Positions 27,959 through 36,974 of a stretch of 64,000 nt of DNA are shown here, in pieces. The DNA comes from Tabrizicola sp. (GTDB taxonomy: Bacteria > Pseudomonadota > Alphaproteobacteria > Rhodobacterales > Rhodobacteraceae), in the NCBI RefSeq assembly GCF_030373185.1, contig NZ_JAUCZH010000007.1, positions 124,001 to 188,000 of the forward strand, read 5' to 3'. A model generated the notes under the pieces. That model did not search any database, was not told the DNA's origin, and worked only from the letters and a program-made list of their open reading frames with translations. Numbering within the stretch: position 1 is the first letter of the stretch; every line of letters begins with the position of its first letter. The translations under genes and the position numbers were made by a program.

Positions 27959-28369
27959 GGCGATTTTCCTTCTTGATTACGTCGCGGTCAGTCAAAAACA
28001 TCCGAATAGGATTGTATCAAAGCCATTCCACAATGGAAGGCGTTAGCTGCTAATGACTGTGGATTTCTCCATATTTGTTACCACATGTGGACAAATTGCA
28101 CCACTGTTCTGCGTGGATCCGGCGTGACCGATAGGCACGGCAGAACATGCACCCGACCGGGTGCGCGCGGCCCACTGGGTTTGTCAGACCGACGGACGGC
28201 AGCCAGCAGACCCTTAGCCCTGTCTGCGCTGGCCTGCCGGTCGTTGTGCGGATTGCGCGGATGGTCCGCGTGGTCGACGCAAAACGACTGTCGCCGCATG
28301 AAGGGAGGCACCAATCAAACTGGCTTCCACATGCGCAAACGGGATGGGCAGGTCACCCCGGGGCGCCCC
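27959..28369. other. 411-base intergenic region with AT-rich part and palindromes, no gene
   Basis: The stretch just upstream of the barrel-like gene (27970-28096) is unusually AT-rich for this genome. It contains CCATTCCACAATGG (28023-28036) and a split palindrome ATTTGT-TA-CCACATGTGG-ACAAAT (28073-28096). The rest is GC-rich with no credible open frame. It probably holds the promoter and an operator of the barrel-like gene. Confidence 0.5.
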
Positions 28370-29893
28370 TTACACCACCTCGCCCCGGTCCAGCCGTTCC
28401 AGCAACTGGCCCGCCCCCTCCAGAACACGCGCACGGTGGGCTTCGTCCATCCCGTCCCAAACCCGGTACATCTGGCCCATCCTTGGGTTCGAGCGGAACC
28501 TTTCCCGGTGACGGTTCAGAAAATGCCAGTAAAGCAGGTTGAACGGACAGGCCCCGGCACCCGTCTTTTCCTTCACCTTGTAGGCGCAGCCGCCGCAATG
28601 ATCCGACATCCGGTCGATGTAGGCCCCCGACGAGACGTAGGGCTTTGACCCCAACACCCCGCCGTCGGCAAACTGGCTCATGCCAATGGTATTGGGTGCC
28701 TCGACCCATTCGAAGGCGTCGATATAGACCGAAAGATACCACTCATGCACTGCGGCCGGGGCCACCCCCGCCAACAGCGCAAAGTTCCCGGTCACCATCA
28801 GCCGCTGGATATGATGCGCATAGGCAAGATCCCGCGTCTGCCCGACAGCGGCGGCCATACAGGCCATCCGTGTCTCTCCGCCCCAATAGACCGCGGGCAA
28901 GTCGCGCCCGTGTCCCAGTTCGTTCCGCTCAAGATACGCCGGGCCTTCCTGCATCCAGATACCCCGCACGAATTCCCGCCAACCAATGACCTGCCGGATG
29001 AACCCCTCGGCCGCCGCGATCGGCACCTTTCCGGCCTGCCACGCCGCCTCGGCGGCCCGGCAAACCTCTATCGGCGACAAGAGTCCAAGGTTCAGGTAGG
29101 GTGAGATCACCGCATGGCTGAGAAACGCCTCCCCCTCGAGCATCGCGTCCTGCTCCTCGCCAAAGCGCGGCAAACGCTCCGCCACGAACTCGGCCAAGGC
29201 CGCCAAGGCCCCCGCCCGGTCTGTCGCCCAGCGAAACGGTCGCAGACGTCCGAAATGACCGAACCGGCTCTCGACCAGCGTCAGCACGTCTTCGACAACC
29301 GCATCTGGCACCACATCCCCGGGACGCGGCCGCAAGAGATCCCGCTTTGCAGGTTTCCGGTTGTCATGGTCAAAGTTCCATTGGCCGCCAACCGGCTTGC
29401 CGCCGGCCATCAAAAGCCCGGTCTTGCGGCGCATGTCACGGTAGAACCATTCTATCCGCAACTGCTTGCGCCCCTCGGCCCAAGCCGCAAACTCGGCCTC
29501 CCGGCAGATGAAACGGTCATCTTCCAGCAGGTTGACGGACAGCGGCAGGTCTTCCAGATCCCGCAGCACTCGCCATTCTCCGGGCCTGGTCGCCAGAACC
29601 TCGGACGCGCCAAACGCATCCGCCCGGCGCAAAAGCTCGCCCGAAATCGTCTGGCTGTTCTCGGGGTCGTCGAGCCGCGAATAGGCCACGCGCCAACCCT
29701 CGGCCTGCAAAACGGCCGCGAACTTGCGCATCGCGGCAAGGATCAGCGCGATCTTTTGCGGGTGGTGCGCTACCGACTGGCCTTCCCCCATCACCTCGGC
29801 CATGACGACCACATCCTGCCGCTTGTCCGCCACCGCCAAGGCAGCGATATCGGGCGTCAACTGGTCGCCCAGAACCAGAACCAGCCTCACCAT
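28370..29893 (-). CDS. Iron-sulfur bacterial photolyase/cryptochrome (PhrB/CryB type)
   Basis: 507 residues. The N-terminal antenna domain starts LVLVLGDQLTPDIAAL, and the FAD domain includes PIEVCRAAEAAWQAGKVPIAAAEGFIRQVIGWREFVRG. The C-terminal region carries the cysteines of the [4Fe-4S] cluster (HCGGCAYKVKEKTGAGACPF plus an upstream Cys). This family includes Agrobacterium PhrB, a (6-4) photolyase, and Rhodobacter CryB. Light-driven repair is likely; a signalling role is also possible. The start overlaps the SDR stop by seven bases. Confidence 0.92.
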   Translation of the reverse strand: MVRLVLVLGDQLTPDIAALAVADKRQDVVVMAEVMGEGQSVAHHPQKIALILAAMRKFAAVLQAEGWRVAYSRLDDPENSQTISGELLRRADAFGASEVLATRPGEWRVLRDLEDLPLSVNLLEDDRFICREAEFAAWAEGRKQLRIEWFYRDMRRKTGLLMAGGKPVGGQWNFDHDNRKPAKRDLLRPRPGDVVPDAVVEDVLTLVESRFGHFGRLRPFRWATDRAGALAALAEFVAERLPRFGEEQDAMLEGEAFLSHAVISPYLNLGLLSPIEVCRAAEAAWQAGKVPIAAAEGFIRQVIGWREFVRGIWMQEGPAYLERNELGHGRDLPAVYWGGETRMACMAAAVGQTRDLAYAHHIQRLMVTGNFALLAGVAPAAVHEWYLSVYIDAFEWVEAPNTIGMSQFADGGVLGSKPYVSSGAYIDRMSDHCGGCAYKVKEKTGAGACPFNLLYWHFLNRHRERFRSNPRMGQMYRVWDGMDEAHRARVLEGAGQLLERLDRGEVV

Positions 29894-30546
29894 GGCACCG
29901 GCTTGCCCTGCCAGTCGAAGAACCCGCCAGACTGCGCAGGCCCCAGACCATCCAGCACCGCCAGCAGGTTCGCCGCCGCGACCGAAGGCACCACCGTGGG
30001 ATGCCCTGCCCGCTGCACCGGGGCCAGCCCGGTCTCCACCGTCCCCGGATGCAGGGCCACCAACACGGATTGCGGATGGCTCCGAGCCACCTCGATGCTT
30101 GCAGTCCGAAGGATCTGGTTCAGCGCCGCCTTTGCGGCACGGTAGCCATACCAGCCACCAAGCGCATTATCCCCGATCGATCCCACCCGGGCCGACAGGA
30201 CGGCCAGCTTGGCCACCCGGTCCCGAGGCATCAATCGCACGGCATGCTTGATCACCAGTGCTGGCCCGATCGCGTTGACGGCAAACTGCCGCGCCAGGCC
30301 TTCCGCCGTCACCGCTTTCAGCGACTTCTCCGGCCCCGCCCCTTCCAGCACCAGGGCGCCCGTGGCGACAATCACCACGTCGAACGGCCCGACAAGCGCG
30401 CCAAGGCTGCGGGCTACGCAGGTCTCATCCGTCACATCCAGACCATCGTCGCGGCGAGACAACGCCACCACCTCGCCGCGTGCGCGCAACTCCGCCACCA
30501 GCGCCCCGCCGATTCCGCCCGACGCCCCAAGTACCAAGGACCGCAT
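29887..30546 (-). CDS. SDR-family oxidoreductase next to the photolyase gene
   Basis: 219 residues. The N-terminal NAD(P) site is LVLGASGGIGGAL, and the catalytic YxxxK lies in GWYGYRAAKAAL with the serine in VLSARVGS. Adjacent ATG codons at 30549 and 30546 are possible; GGAG spacing favours 30546. The gene overlaps the photolyase gene, so the two are probably one transcript, an arrangement I associate with Rhodobacterales. The substrate is unknown. Confidence 0.88.
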   Translation of the reverse strand: MRSLVLGASGGIGGALVAELRARGEVVALSRRDDGLDVTDETCVARSLGALVGPFDVVIVATGALVLEGAGPEKSLKAVTAEGLARQFAVNAIGPALVIKHAVRLMPRDRVAKLAVLSARVGSIGDNALGGWYGYRAAKAALNQILRTASIEVARSHPQSVLVALHPGTVETGLAPVQRAGHPTVVPSVAAANLLAVLDGLGPAQSGGFFDWQGKPVPW

Positions 30547-30608
30547 CATCTCTCCGTCCCATCCCACCCACAGATAGGGCAAGGCCTCTGCCCGACCATG
30601 GCCTTGCT

Positions 30609-30640
30609 CTTTTTCCGAAATACTCCCGCCGGAGGCTCCG
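30609..30640. repeat. Hairpin + GAGTATTTCGGAAAAAG intergenic element, copy 3
   Basis: On the minus strand it reads CCTCCGGCGGGAGTATTTCGGAAAAAG, a variant of the GC-hairpin/GGATATTT elements at 15801-15840 and 19139-19178. It lies upstream of the SDR/photolyase pair. Confidence 0.5.
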
Positions 30641-30709
30641 ACGACCCCAGCTCGCGCACCGTCCACGGCATGCCCAGCCCACAACACGCCCCACGGCAGC
30701 GCCGGCCGC

Positions 30710-30726
30710 GGGGGCTCGATGCCCCC
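30710..30726. repeat. REP-like palindrome GGGGGC-TCGAT-GCCCCC
   Basis: Six-bp arms around the same TCGAT loop seen at 20632-20666, again followed by an AAGGGCGG/GGCCGCCC-type flank. It suggests two members of one dispersed palindromic family. Confidence 0.5.
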
Positions 30727-30755
30727 AAGGGCGGCATGACCGTTCAGAAATCCCC

Positions 30756-30783
30756 TTCCCTTCCCCGATTTCCTTCGTATAGT
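30756..30783 (+). promoter_or_regulatory. Putative promoter of the leuA leader
   Basis: A weak -35-like TTCCCT (30756-30761) and TATAGT (30778-30783) are 16 bases apart. Initiation six to eight bases after the -10 would put the transcript start at or one to three bases before the leader-peptide ATG (30792). Confidence 0.45.
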
Positions 30784-30791
30784 CTCGGCCC

Positions 30792-30878
30792 ATGACCAAG
30801 GGACACCATATCCACTCCACCGCCGGGGCGATCCGCCCTGCATTGCCCCTTGGCGCCCTCCTTCTTAGCCGCCTCTGA
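30792..30878 (+). CDS. Leucine-rich leader peptide of leuA
   Basis: A 28-codon open frame whose last 11 codons encode LPLGALLLSRL, six leucines. It ends in a TGA inside the first arm of a strong hairpin and 76 bases before leuA. This is the classic layout of a transcription-attenuation leader: ribosome stalling at leucine codons when charged tRNA-Leu is short would keep the hairpin from forming. No ribosome site is visible and the predicted transcript start is next to the ATG, so it may be leaderless, as reported for some alphaproteobacterial leader peptides. Confidence 0.75.
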   Translation: MTKGHHIHSTAGAIRPALPLGALLLSRL

Positions 30879-30907
30879 GCGTGCCTGCGGGCGCGACCGC
30901 TCAGAGG
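30872..30907 (+). promoter_or_regulatory. Attenuator hairpin of the leuA leader
   Basis: Perfect 10-bp arms CCTCTGAGCG (30872-30881) and CGCTCAGAGG (30898-30907). The first arm contains the last codon and stop of the leucine-rich leader peptide, so a stalled or terminating ribosome would cover it. No clear U-run follows, so the hairpin may be the antiterminator partner or act by a Rho- or translation-dependent route. Confidence 0.65.
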
Positions 30908-30954
30908 TGACCAGCGCCCAAAAGGATCGCAGCTAGGAAAACAGGACCACATCC

Positions 30955-32526
30955 ATGACCAGAACCGCTCAAGACCGTGTCGTGATCTTCGACACCACGC
31001 TCCGCGATGGCGAACAATCGCCCGGCGCCACCATGACCCATGAGGAAAAGCTGGAGATTGCCGGCCTCCTTGACGAAATGGGCGTCGACATCATCGAGGC
31101 GGGCTTTCCCATCGCCTCGGAAGGCGACTTTGCCGCCGTGTCCGAGATTGCCAAGCGGGCGAAGAACTCCACGATCTGCGGTCTTGCCCGGGCGAACCAG
31201 AAGGACATCGACCGCTGCTGGGAGGCTGTGAAGCACGCCCGGTCGCCGCGCATCCATACCTTCATCGGCACTTCGCCCCTGCACCGCGCGATCCCGAACC
31301 TCGACATGGACCAGATGGCGGAACGGATCCATGACACCGTGACCCATGCCCGCAACCTTTGCGACAATGTCCAGTGGTCGCCAATGGACGCAACCCGGAC
31401 GGAACATGACTACCTCTGCCGCGTGGTGGAAATCGCGATCAAGGCCGGGGCGACCACGATCAACATTCCCGACACGGTCGGCTACACCTACCCGATGGAA
31501 TCCGCGCAGATCATCCGCATGCTGCTGGAGCGGGTGCCGGGTGCCGACGGCATCATCTTCGCCACCCACTGCCACAACGACCTTGGCATGGCGACCGCCA
31601 ACGCCCTTGCAGCGGTCGAGGCGGGCGCGCGGCAGATCGAATGCACGATCAACGGCCTTGGCGAACGCGCCGGGAATACCGCGCTCGAGGAAGTCGTGAT
31701 GGCCATGCGGGTAAGGAATGACATCCTGCCGTTCCAGACCGGCATCGACACCACGAAGATCATGAACCTGTCGCGTAGGGTTTCCCAGGTTTCCGGTTTT
31801 CCGGTCCAGTTCAACAAGGCCATCGTCGGCAAGAACGCCTTCCTGCATGAATCCGGCATCCATCAGGATGGCGTCCTCAAGAACGTCCAGACGTTCGAGA
31901 TCATGCGACCGGAAGACATCGGCCTGACCCAGAAGAACCTGACGATGGGCAAGCATTCCGGTCGGGCGGCCCTGCGTTCCAAGCTCAAGGATCTGGGCTT
32001 CGATCTGGCCGACAACCAGCTGAACGATGTTTTCGTGCGGTTCAAGGCCTTGGCCGACCGCAAGAAAGAGGTCTACGATGACGACCTTATCGCGCTGGTG
32101 ACGGATGAACAGACGAACGACGCCTATGAATTCCTGCAACTGAAAAAGCTGCGGGTGATCTGTGGCACCGAAGGTCCGCAAGAGGCGGACATGATCCTGT
32201 CCATCGACGGGGTAGAGCACCACATCGACGCCACCGGTGACGGTCCGGTCGATGCCGCGTTCAACTGCGTCAAGATGCTGTTCCCGCACAAGGCGCGGCT
32301 TCAGGTCTATCAGGTGCATGCGGTGACGGAAGGCACGGACGCACAGGCGACCGTGAGCGTCCGGCTGGAGGAAGACGGACGGATCGTGACCGGTTCATCC
32401 GCCGATACCGACACCATCGTGGCCAGCACGCGCGCCTATATAAACGCGCTGAACCGGCTGATCGTGCGGCGCCAGAAAACCGCCCCGGGCGAGGATGTGA
32501 AGACCGTCAGCTATCACGGCGAATAG
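30955..32526 (+). CDS. leuA: 2-isopropylmalate synthase
   Basis: 523 residues. It condenses acetyl-CoA with 2-oxoisovalerate, the first committed step of leucine synthesis. The catalytic TIM barrel begins FDTTLRDGEQSPGATM, the metal-binding HCHNDLGMATANAL is intact, and GKNAFLHESGIHQDGV and the C-terminal LeuA allosteric domain (about residues 390-515) are present, so leucine feedback is expected. AGGA precedes the ATG. It is expressed from the attenuated leader upstream. Confidence 0.97.
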   Translation: MTRTAQDRVVIFDTTLRDGEQSPGATMTHEEKLEIAGLLDEMGVDIIEAGFPIASEGDFAAVSEIAKRAKNSTICGLARANQKDIDRCWEAVKHARSPRIHTFIGTSPLHRAIPNLDMDQMAERIHDTVTHARNLCDNVQWSPMDATRTEHDYLCRVVEIAIKAGATTINIPDTVGYTYPMESAQIIRMLLERVPGADGIIFATHCHNDLGMATANALAAVEAGARQIECTINGLGERAGNTALEEVVMAMRVRNDILPFQTGIDTTKIMNLSRRVSQVSGFPVQFNKAIVGKNAFLHESGIHQDGVLKNVQTFEIMRPEDIGLTQKNLTMGKHSGRAALRSKLKDLGFDLADNQLNDVFVRFKALADRKKEVYDDDLIALVTDEQTNDAYEFLQLKKLRVICGTEGPQEADMILSIDGVEHHIDATGDGPVDAAFNCVKMLFPHKARLQVYQVHAVTEGTDAQATVSVRLEEDGRIVTGSSADTDTIVASTRAYINALNRLIVRRQKTAPGEDVKTVSYHGE

Positions 32527-32535
32527 GGCCGCTCA

Positions 32536-32592
32536 TCGGTCCCTTGCGGTCCCTTTTCGCTGATCCGGCGATGAGGGACCGCAAGGGACCGA
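32536..32592. terminator. 19-bp perfect inverted repeat between convergent leuA and nuclease-like gene
   Basis: Arms of 19 bases (32536-32554 and 32574-32592) are exactly complementary around a 19-base spacer, and each arm contains GGTCCCT twice. An extended GGGCC/GGCCC base adds to the stem. Its position in a convergent junction suits a bidirectional terminator or RNase-stable 3' end, although no T-run follows. Confidence 0.6.
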
Positions 32593-32600
32593 AGAGGCCC

Positions 32601-33350
32601 CTAAAGGCCGCCGAACCAGCCCCGGACGGCTGCGGCGTGGGCCGCCGTGGCCGGGGTCTGGGACCATTGGGTCAGAATGTCACCCCAGCGCAGGGGGACA
32701 AAGGTCACATCGTCACCTTTCACGCGGGCGGCAAAGTCGGCTATTTCGGTGGCGTGGCGGCTGATCGCCTTGGGGTCGACAGGCTTGCCGCTGGCCCAAT
32801 GCGTGGGCGCTGCATGCAAGTAGACCAGCACCCCGCCCAGCCCCCGTTTGACGGCCTGGGTCTTCAGCCCGTAGGCGTGCTTGACAAGCTGTGCCGCGTC
32901 GATGTGCCGATAGGTCAGCTGCCCTGCCGCCAAAGCTTTTCTCAGTCCGGTATAGCGAGCCATGCCCGGCCCCCAGTCGCGCCGATCGAAGGCTTCAGAG
33001 AACTCTGCGGCCTTGCCGGGGCGAAAGGGTTCGTACCGTTTCGATTCCACCCCGACCAGCGTGGTGGCCGTCGTGATCTCGGCATCAAGCCAGGGATGGC
33101 GGCCGCCCGACCAGGGAAAGCGCATTTCCGCTTCGATGGCGACCGTCTGCACCGGGCCCATCGGAACGCCGGGCAAGGCGGGCAACTGGCGCGGCCGGTT
33201 CAGGAACCAGCCAAATGTATTGGCCACCAGCGCTGCCGAAGATTCGGGGCTGGCAAACTTGCCCGAGGCAATCTCCCCCCCCGGGGACCGGCCAAGCGCG
33301 GCAAGCACGGCATCGGCGGGAACGCCGGGAAGGAAAACGGGATCGGTCAT
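32601..33350 (-). CDS. PD-(D/E)XK-like nuclease-fold protein (PGN_0703-like)
   Basis: 249 residues. The segment EAEMRFPWSGGRHPWLDAEI...VGVESKRYEPF has the E, D and ExK spacing of a PD-(D/E)XK nuclease core, and HIDAAQLVKHAYGL resembles a protein group I remember as the PGN_0703 putative restriction endonuclease family. The ATG at 33350 overlaps the SDR stop (ATGA), with GAAAGG upstream. No methyltransferase lies nearby, so a restriction role is not supported by context. The fold call is moderate; the function is open. Confidence 0.65.
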   Translation of the reverse strand: MTDPVFLPGVPADAVLAALGRSPGGEIASGKFASPESSAALVANTFGWFLNRPRQLPALPGVPMGPVQTVAIEAEMRFPWSGGRHPWLDAEITTATTLVGVESKRYEPFRPGKAAEFSEAFDRRDWGPGMARYTGLRKALAAGQLTYRHIDAAQLVKHAYGLKTQAVKRGLGGVLVYLHAAPTHWASGKPVDPKAISRHATEIADFAARVKGDDVTFVPLRWGDILTQWSQTPATAAHAAAVRGWFGGL

Positions 33351-34102
33351 CCTTTCATCTCTTGCAGCGTATTGCCGCCGTCCACAACCAGCATTGCACC
33401 CGTGACGTAAGACGCCTCGGCCGAGGCAAGGAACAGCGCGCAGGCCGCCACCTCGTCGGGGGTGCCGGGGCGGCCTGCGGGGGTGCGCTTGCCCGCGCGG
33501 ATTTCGCTGGCGCTGGAGCTGTCGGTGGCGATCCAGCCGGGCAGCACCGCGTTGCAGGTGATGCCGTGGGGCCCGTATTCCAACGCGATTGACCGGGTCA
33601 TGCCGGTGATCGCGGCCTTGGCGGTGGCATAGGCGGAACTGCCGTCGATGGTGACGACCGGGCCGGTGACAGAACTGATGTTGACGATGCGGCCATAGCC
33701 GGCGGCGGCCATACCGGGAAGGGCGGCGCGGCAGCAGTGGAAGGTGGTGTTGATGTTCAGCGCCATGTGATGCGCCCAGGCCGCGTCGGTCCACCCGGCA
33801 AGAGGCTGGCGGTCGATGTCCTTGCCGGTCTGCACCATGCCCGCATTGTTGATCAGGATGCTGATCGGGCCAAGCCTGTCCGTGACGGCCGCGAAAAGAC
33901 CAGAAACCTGCGCCGGGTCGGTCAGGTCGGCGATATGGGACATGCAGCCCAGCTCTGCCGCGCGGTCATGGATGCGTGGCGTTGTGGCGGTGACGCAGAC
34001 CCTTGCCCCGCCCGCAACCAGCCCCCGGGCGATGGCAAAGCCGATTCCCCCCGCCGATCCGGCCCCCGTAACCAGCGCAATACGCCCCGCAAAGCCTGCC
34101 AT
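33347..34102 (-). CDS. SDR-family oxidoreductase
   Basis: 251 residues, a classical short-chain dehydrogenase. The cofactor site is VTGAGSAGGIGFAIA, NNAG is in LINNAGMVQ, and the catalytic S and YxxxK lie in ISSVTGPVVTIDGSSAYATAK. It has the common C-terminal VTGAMLVVDGG. The start at 34102 is preferred over 34123 because it directly precedes the first strand. It is translationally coupled to the nuclease-like gene and diverges from mreB. Confidence 0.9.
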   Translation of the reverse strand: MAGFAGRIALVTGAGSAGGIGFAIARGLVAGGARVCVTATTPRIHDRAAELGCMSHIADLTDPAQVSGLFAAVTDRLGPISILINNAGMVQTGKDIDRQPLAGWTDAAWAHHMALNINTTFHCCRAALPGMAAAGYGRIVNISSVTGPVVTIDGSSAYATAKAAITGMTRSIALEYGPHGITCNAVLPGWIATDSSSASEIRAGKRTPAGRPGTPDEVAACALFLASAEASYVTGAMLVVDGGNTLQEMKG

Positions 34103-34287
34103 TTCCCACCCCAATTCCTGCACCCGGCCAGATCAGGATCAGCCTAAGGTTCGAGAAGGTCAATTGTCTCGTTTCAGATCACCGAAATCTGGCTGAAAAC
34201 AGCAGTTTTCTGCAACTCCACGATTGTGTAGGCGGCGCTCCGCGCGCTGTGCTACAAGGTCTTTCGCTCCCCAGCACAGGTCCTTAT

Positions 34288-34365
34288 ATGAAGGCGCCCG
34301 CCTTCGACCTTGAGTCGCCGGGACAATGCCGCTTGCGCGGCGGCTTACATGTGGGGACCACCTGA
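34288..34365 (+). CDS. Possible 25-codon upstream open frame abutting mreB
   Basis: An ATG at 34288 opens a frame of 25 codons (MKAPAFDLESPG...) whose TGA at 34363-34365 is followed immediately by the mreB ATG. A weak AGG precedes it. The exact stop/start junction suggests possible translational coupling, but the peptide has no recognisable features and may be fortuitous. Confidence 0.3.
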   Translation: MKAPAFDLESPGQCRLRGGLHVGTT

Positions 34366-35403
<1,038 letters not shown>

Positions 35404-35440
35404 ACCGGGGCGCATGCGCGCCGCTTGGAAAGGCTGACCC

Positions 35441-36442
35441 GTGGCGAAGACACGCATCGGACCGGAAGAATTTCAACGCCCCTTGCGACGGTTGCTGGTG
35501 GCGATTGCCGTGCTTTTGCTGCTTGGCCTGTTCCTCTTGTGGCGGGTCGACAGCCCGCGCGTGGAGCGGTTCCGCGCCGCGCTGATCGATGCCGTGGTGC
35601 CAAACCTTGACTGGGCGATGCGTCCGGTCACCGTGGCTGCCGGGATGATTGACGATTTCCAGTCCTACACCCGGATCTACGAACAGAATCAAGAGCTGAA
35701 ACGTGAGTTGCAGCAGATGAAGGCGTGGAAAGAGGCCGCCTTGCAGCTGGAGCAGAAGAACGCCCGGCTTCTGGACCTGAACAAGGTGCGGCTGGACCCG
35801 AAGCTGACCTATGTCACCGGGGTGGTGATGGCCGACAGCGGCAGCCCGTTTCGCCAATCGGTGCTGTTGAACGTGGGCGAACGCGACGGCATTCGCGATG
35901 GATGGGCCACGATGGACGGGATCGGGCTGGTGGGCCGGATCTCGGGTGTGGGGGCGCGGACGGCGCGGGTGATCCTTGTCACCGATTCCAACAGCCGGAT
36001 TCCAGTGACGATCCAGCCTTCCGGGCAAAAAGCGCTGCTCAGCGGCGACAACTCGCCCCTGCCGCCGCTGGATTTCATCGAGGACACCGATGAAGTGCGC
36101 CCCGGCGACCGGGTTGTGACCTCTGGCGATGGCGGCGTGTTCCCGGCCGGGCTTCTGGTCGGGCAGGTGGCGCTCGGCACCGACAAGCGGCTGCGCGTGG
36201 TGCTTGCTGCCGATTATCAGCGGCTGGAATTCCTGCGCGTGCTGCGCAGCCATGCGCTCGAACCGATCACCGACCCAGGCAACCTTGTGGCCCCGCCCTT
36301 GCTGTCGCCCTTGCCCGACACTTCCGCCGAGACCCTCGAATCCGCAGCAGGCGCGCAGCCGACAGGGACCGAGGGCGGCGATGTAGAGGCCAGCGGTTCC
36401 GGTCTTGCCGAAGGTGCAGCATCGGAGGCCGGGGATGGGTGA
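35441..36442 (+). CDS. mreC: Rod-shape determining protein MreC
   Basis: 333 residues with one N-terminal membrane helix (about residues 21-38), a coiled coil (EQNQELKRELQQMKAWKEAALQLEQKNARLLDLN) and the periplasmic beta-domain with GDRVVTSGDGGVFPAGLLVG. It connects MreB to PBP2. The GTG start at 35441 has GGAAAGG upstream. The tail is acidic and proline-rich. It overlaps mreD by eight bases. Confidence 0.95.
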   Translation: MAKTRIGPEEFQRPLRRLLVAIAVLLLLGLFLLWRVDSPRVERFRAALIDAVVPNLDWAMRPVTVAAGMIDDFQSYTRIYEQNQELKRELQQMKAWKEAALQLEQKNARLLDLNKVRLDPKLTYVTGVVMADSGSPFRQSVLLNVGERDGIRDGWATMDGIGLVGRISGVGARTARVILVTDSNSRIPVTIQPSGQKALLSGDNSPLPPLDFIEDTDEVRPGDRVVTSGDGGVFPAGLLVGQVALGTDKRLRVVLAADYQRLEFLRVLRSHALEPITDPGNLVAPPLLSPLPDTSAETLESAAGAQPTGTEGGDVEASGSGLAEGAASEAGDG

Positions 36443-36974
36443 TTTCTGGCGGCAGGAGCATTGGATCTTTCGCGGGCTCTTTCTTGGTCTGGCCCTTGTG
36501 CTGCTGTTCATGCGGCTGCTGCCTCTGGGCCACGAGCCGGGCGCGCTGCCGGGGCCGGATCTGTTGATCTGCCTGATCATGGCCTGGGTCGTGCGGCGGC
36601 CCGATTTCCTGCCGATGCCGCTGATCCTTGCGGTCATGCTGGCCGAAGACCTGATCCTGATGCGCCCGCCGGGGCTTTGGACCGCCATCGTGGTTCTGGC
36701 CAGCGAATTCCTGCGGTCGCGCGTGGCGCTGACGCGCGAGTTGAACTTTCTGGTCGAATGGATGCTGATCGCCGGGGTCATGCTGGGGATGATGCTGTCC
36801 TACCGTCTGGCACTGGCGGTGGCCGTCGTGCCCCAACCGGCCTTCGGCTTTGCCATCGTCCAGTTTCTGTGGTCGATTGCGCTTTATCCTCTGGTCGTGG
36901 CCCTGTCGCGGCTGGTCCTTGACCTTCGCAAGCCCGCGATGGGCGAAGTGGACGATTTCGGGAGGCGGCTGTGA
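36435..36974 (+). CDS. mreD: Rod-shape determining protein MreD
   Basis: 179 residues with about five hydrophobic helices and little else, as usual for MreD, the membrane partner of MreC. The ATG at 36435 has GGAGG upstream and overlaps mreC; the longer frame to 36405 lies within mreC. The final TGA overlaps the GTG of mrdA. Confidence 0.9.
   Translation: MGDFWRQEHWIFRGLFLGLALVLLFMRLLPLGHEPGALPGPDLLICLIMAWVVRRPDFLPMPLILAVMLAEDLILMRPPGLWTAIVVLASEFLRSRVALTRELNFLVEWMLIAGVMLGMMLSYRLALAVAVVPQPAFGFAIVQFLWSIALYPLVVALSRLVLDLRKPAMGEVDDFGRRL

Noticed and set aside
32601-33350. Restriction-modification system
   Set aside because: No methyltransferase or specificity gene is nearby; only a nuclease-like fold can be argued.
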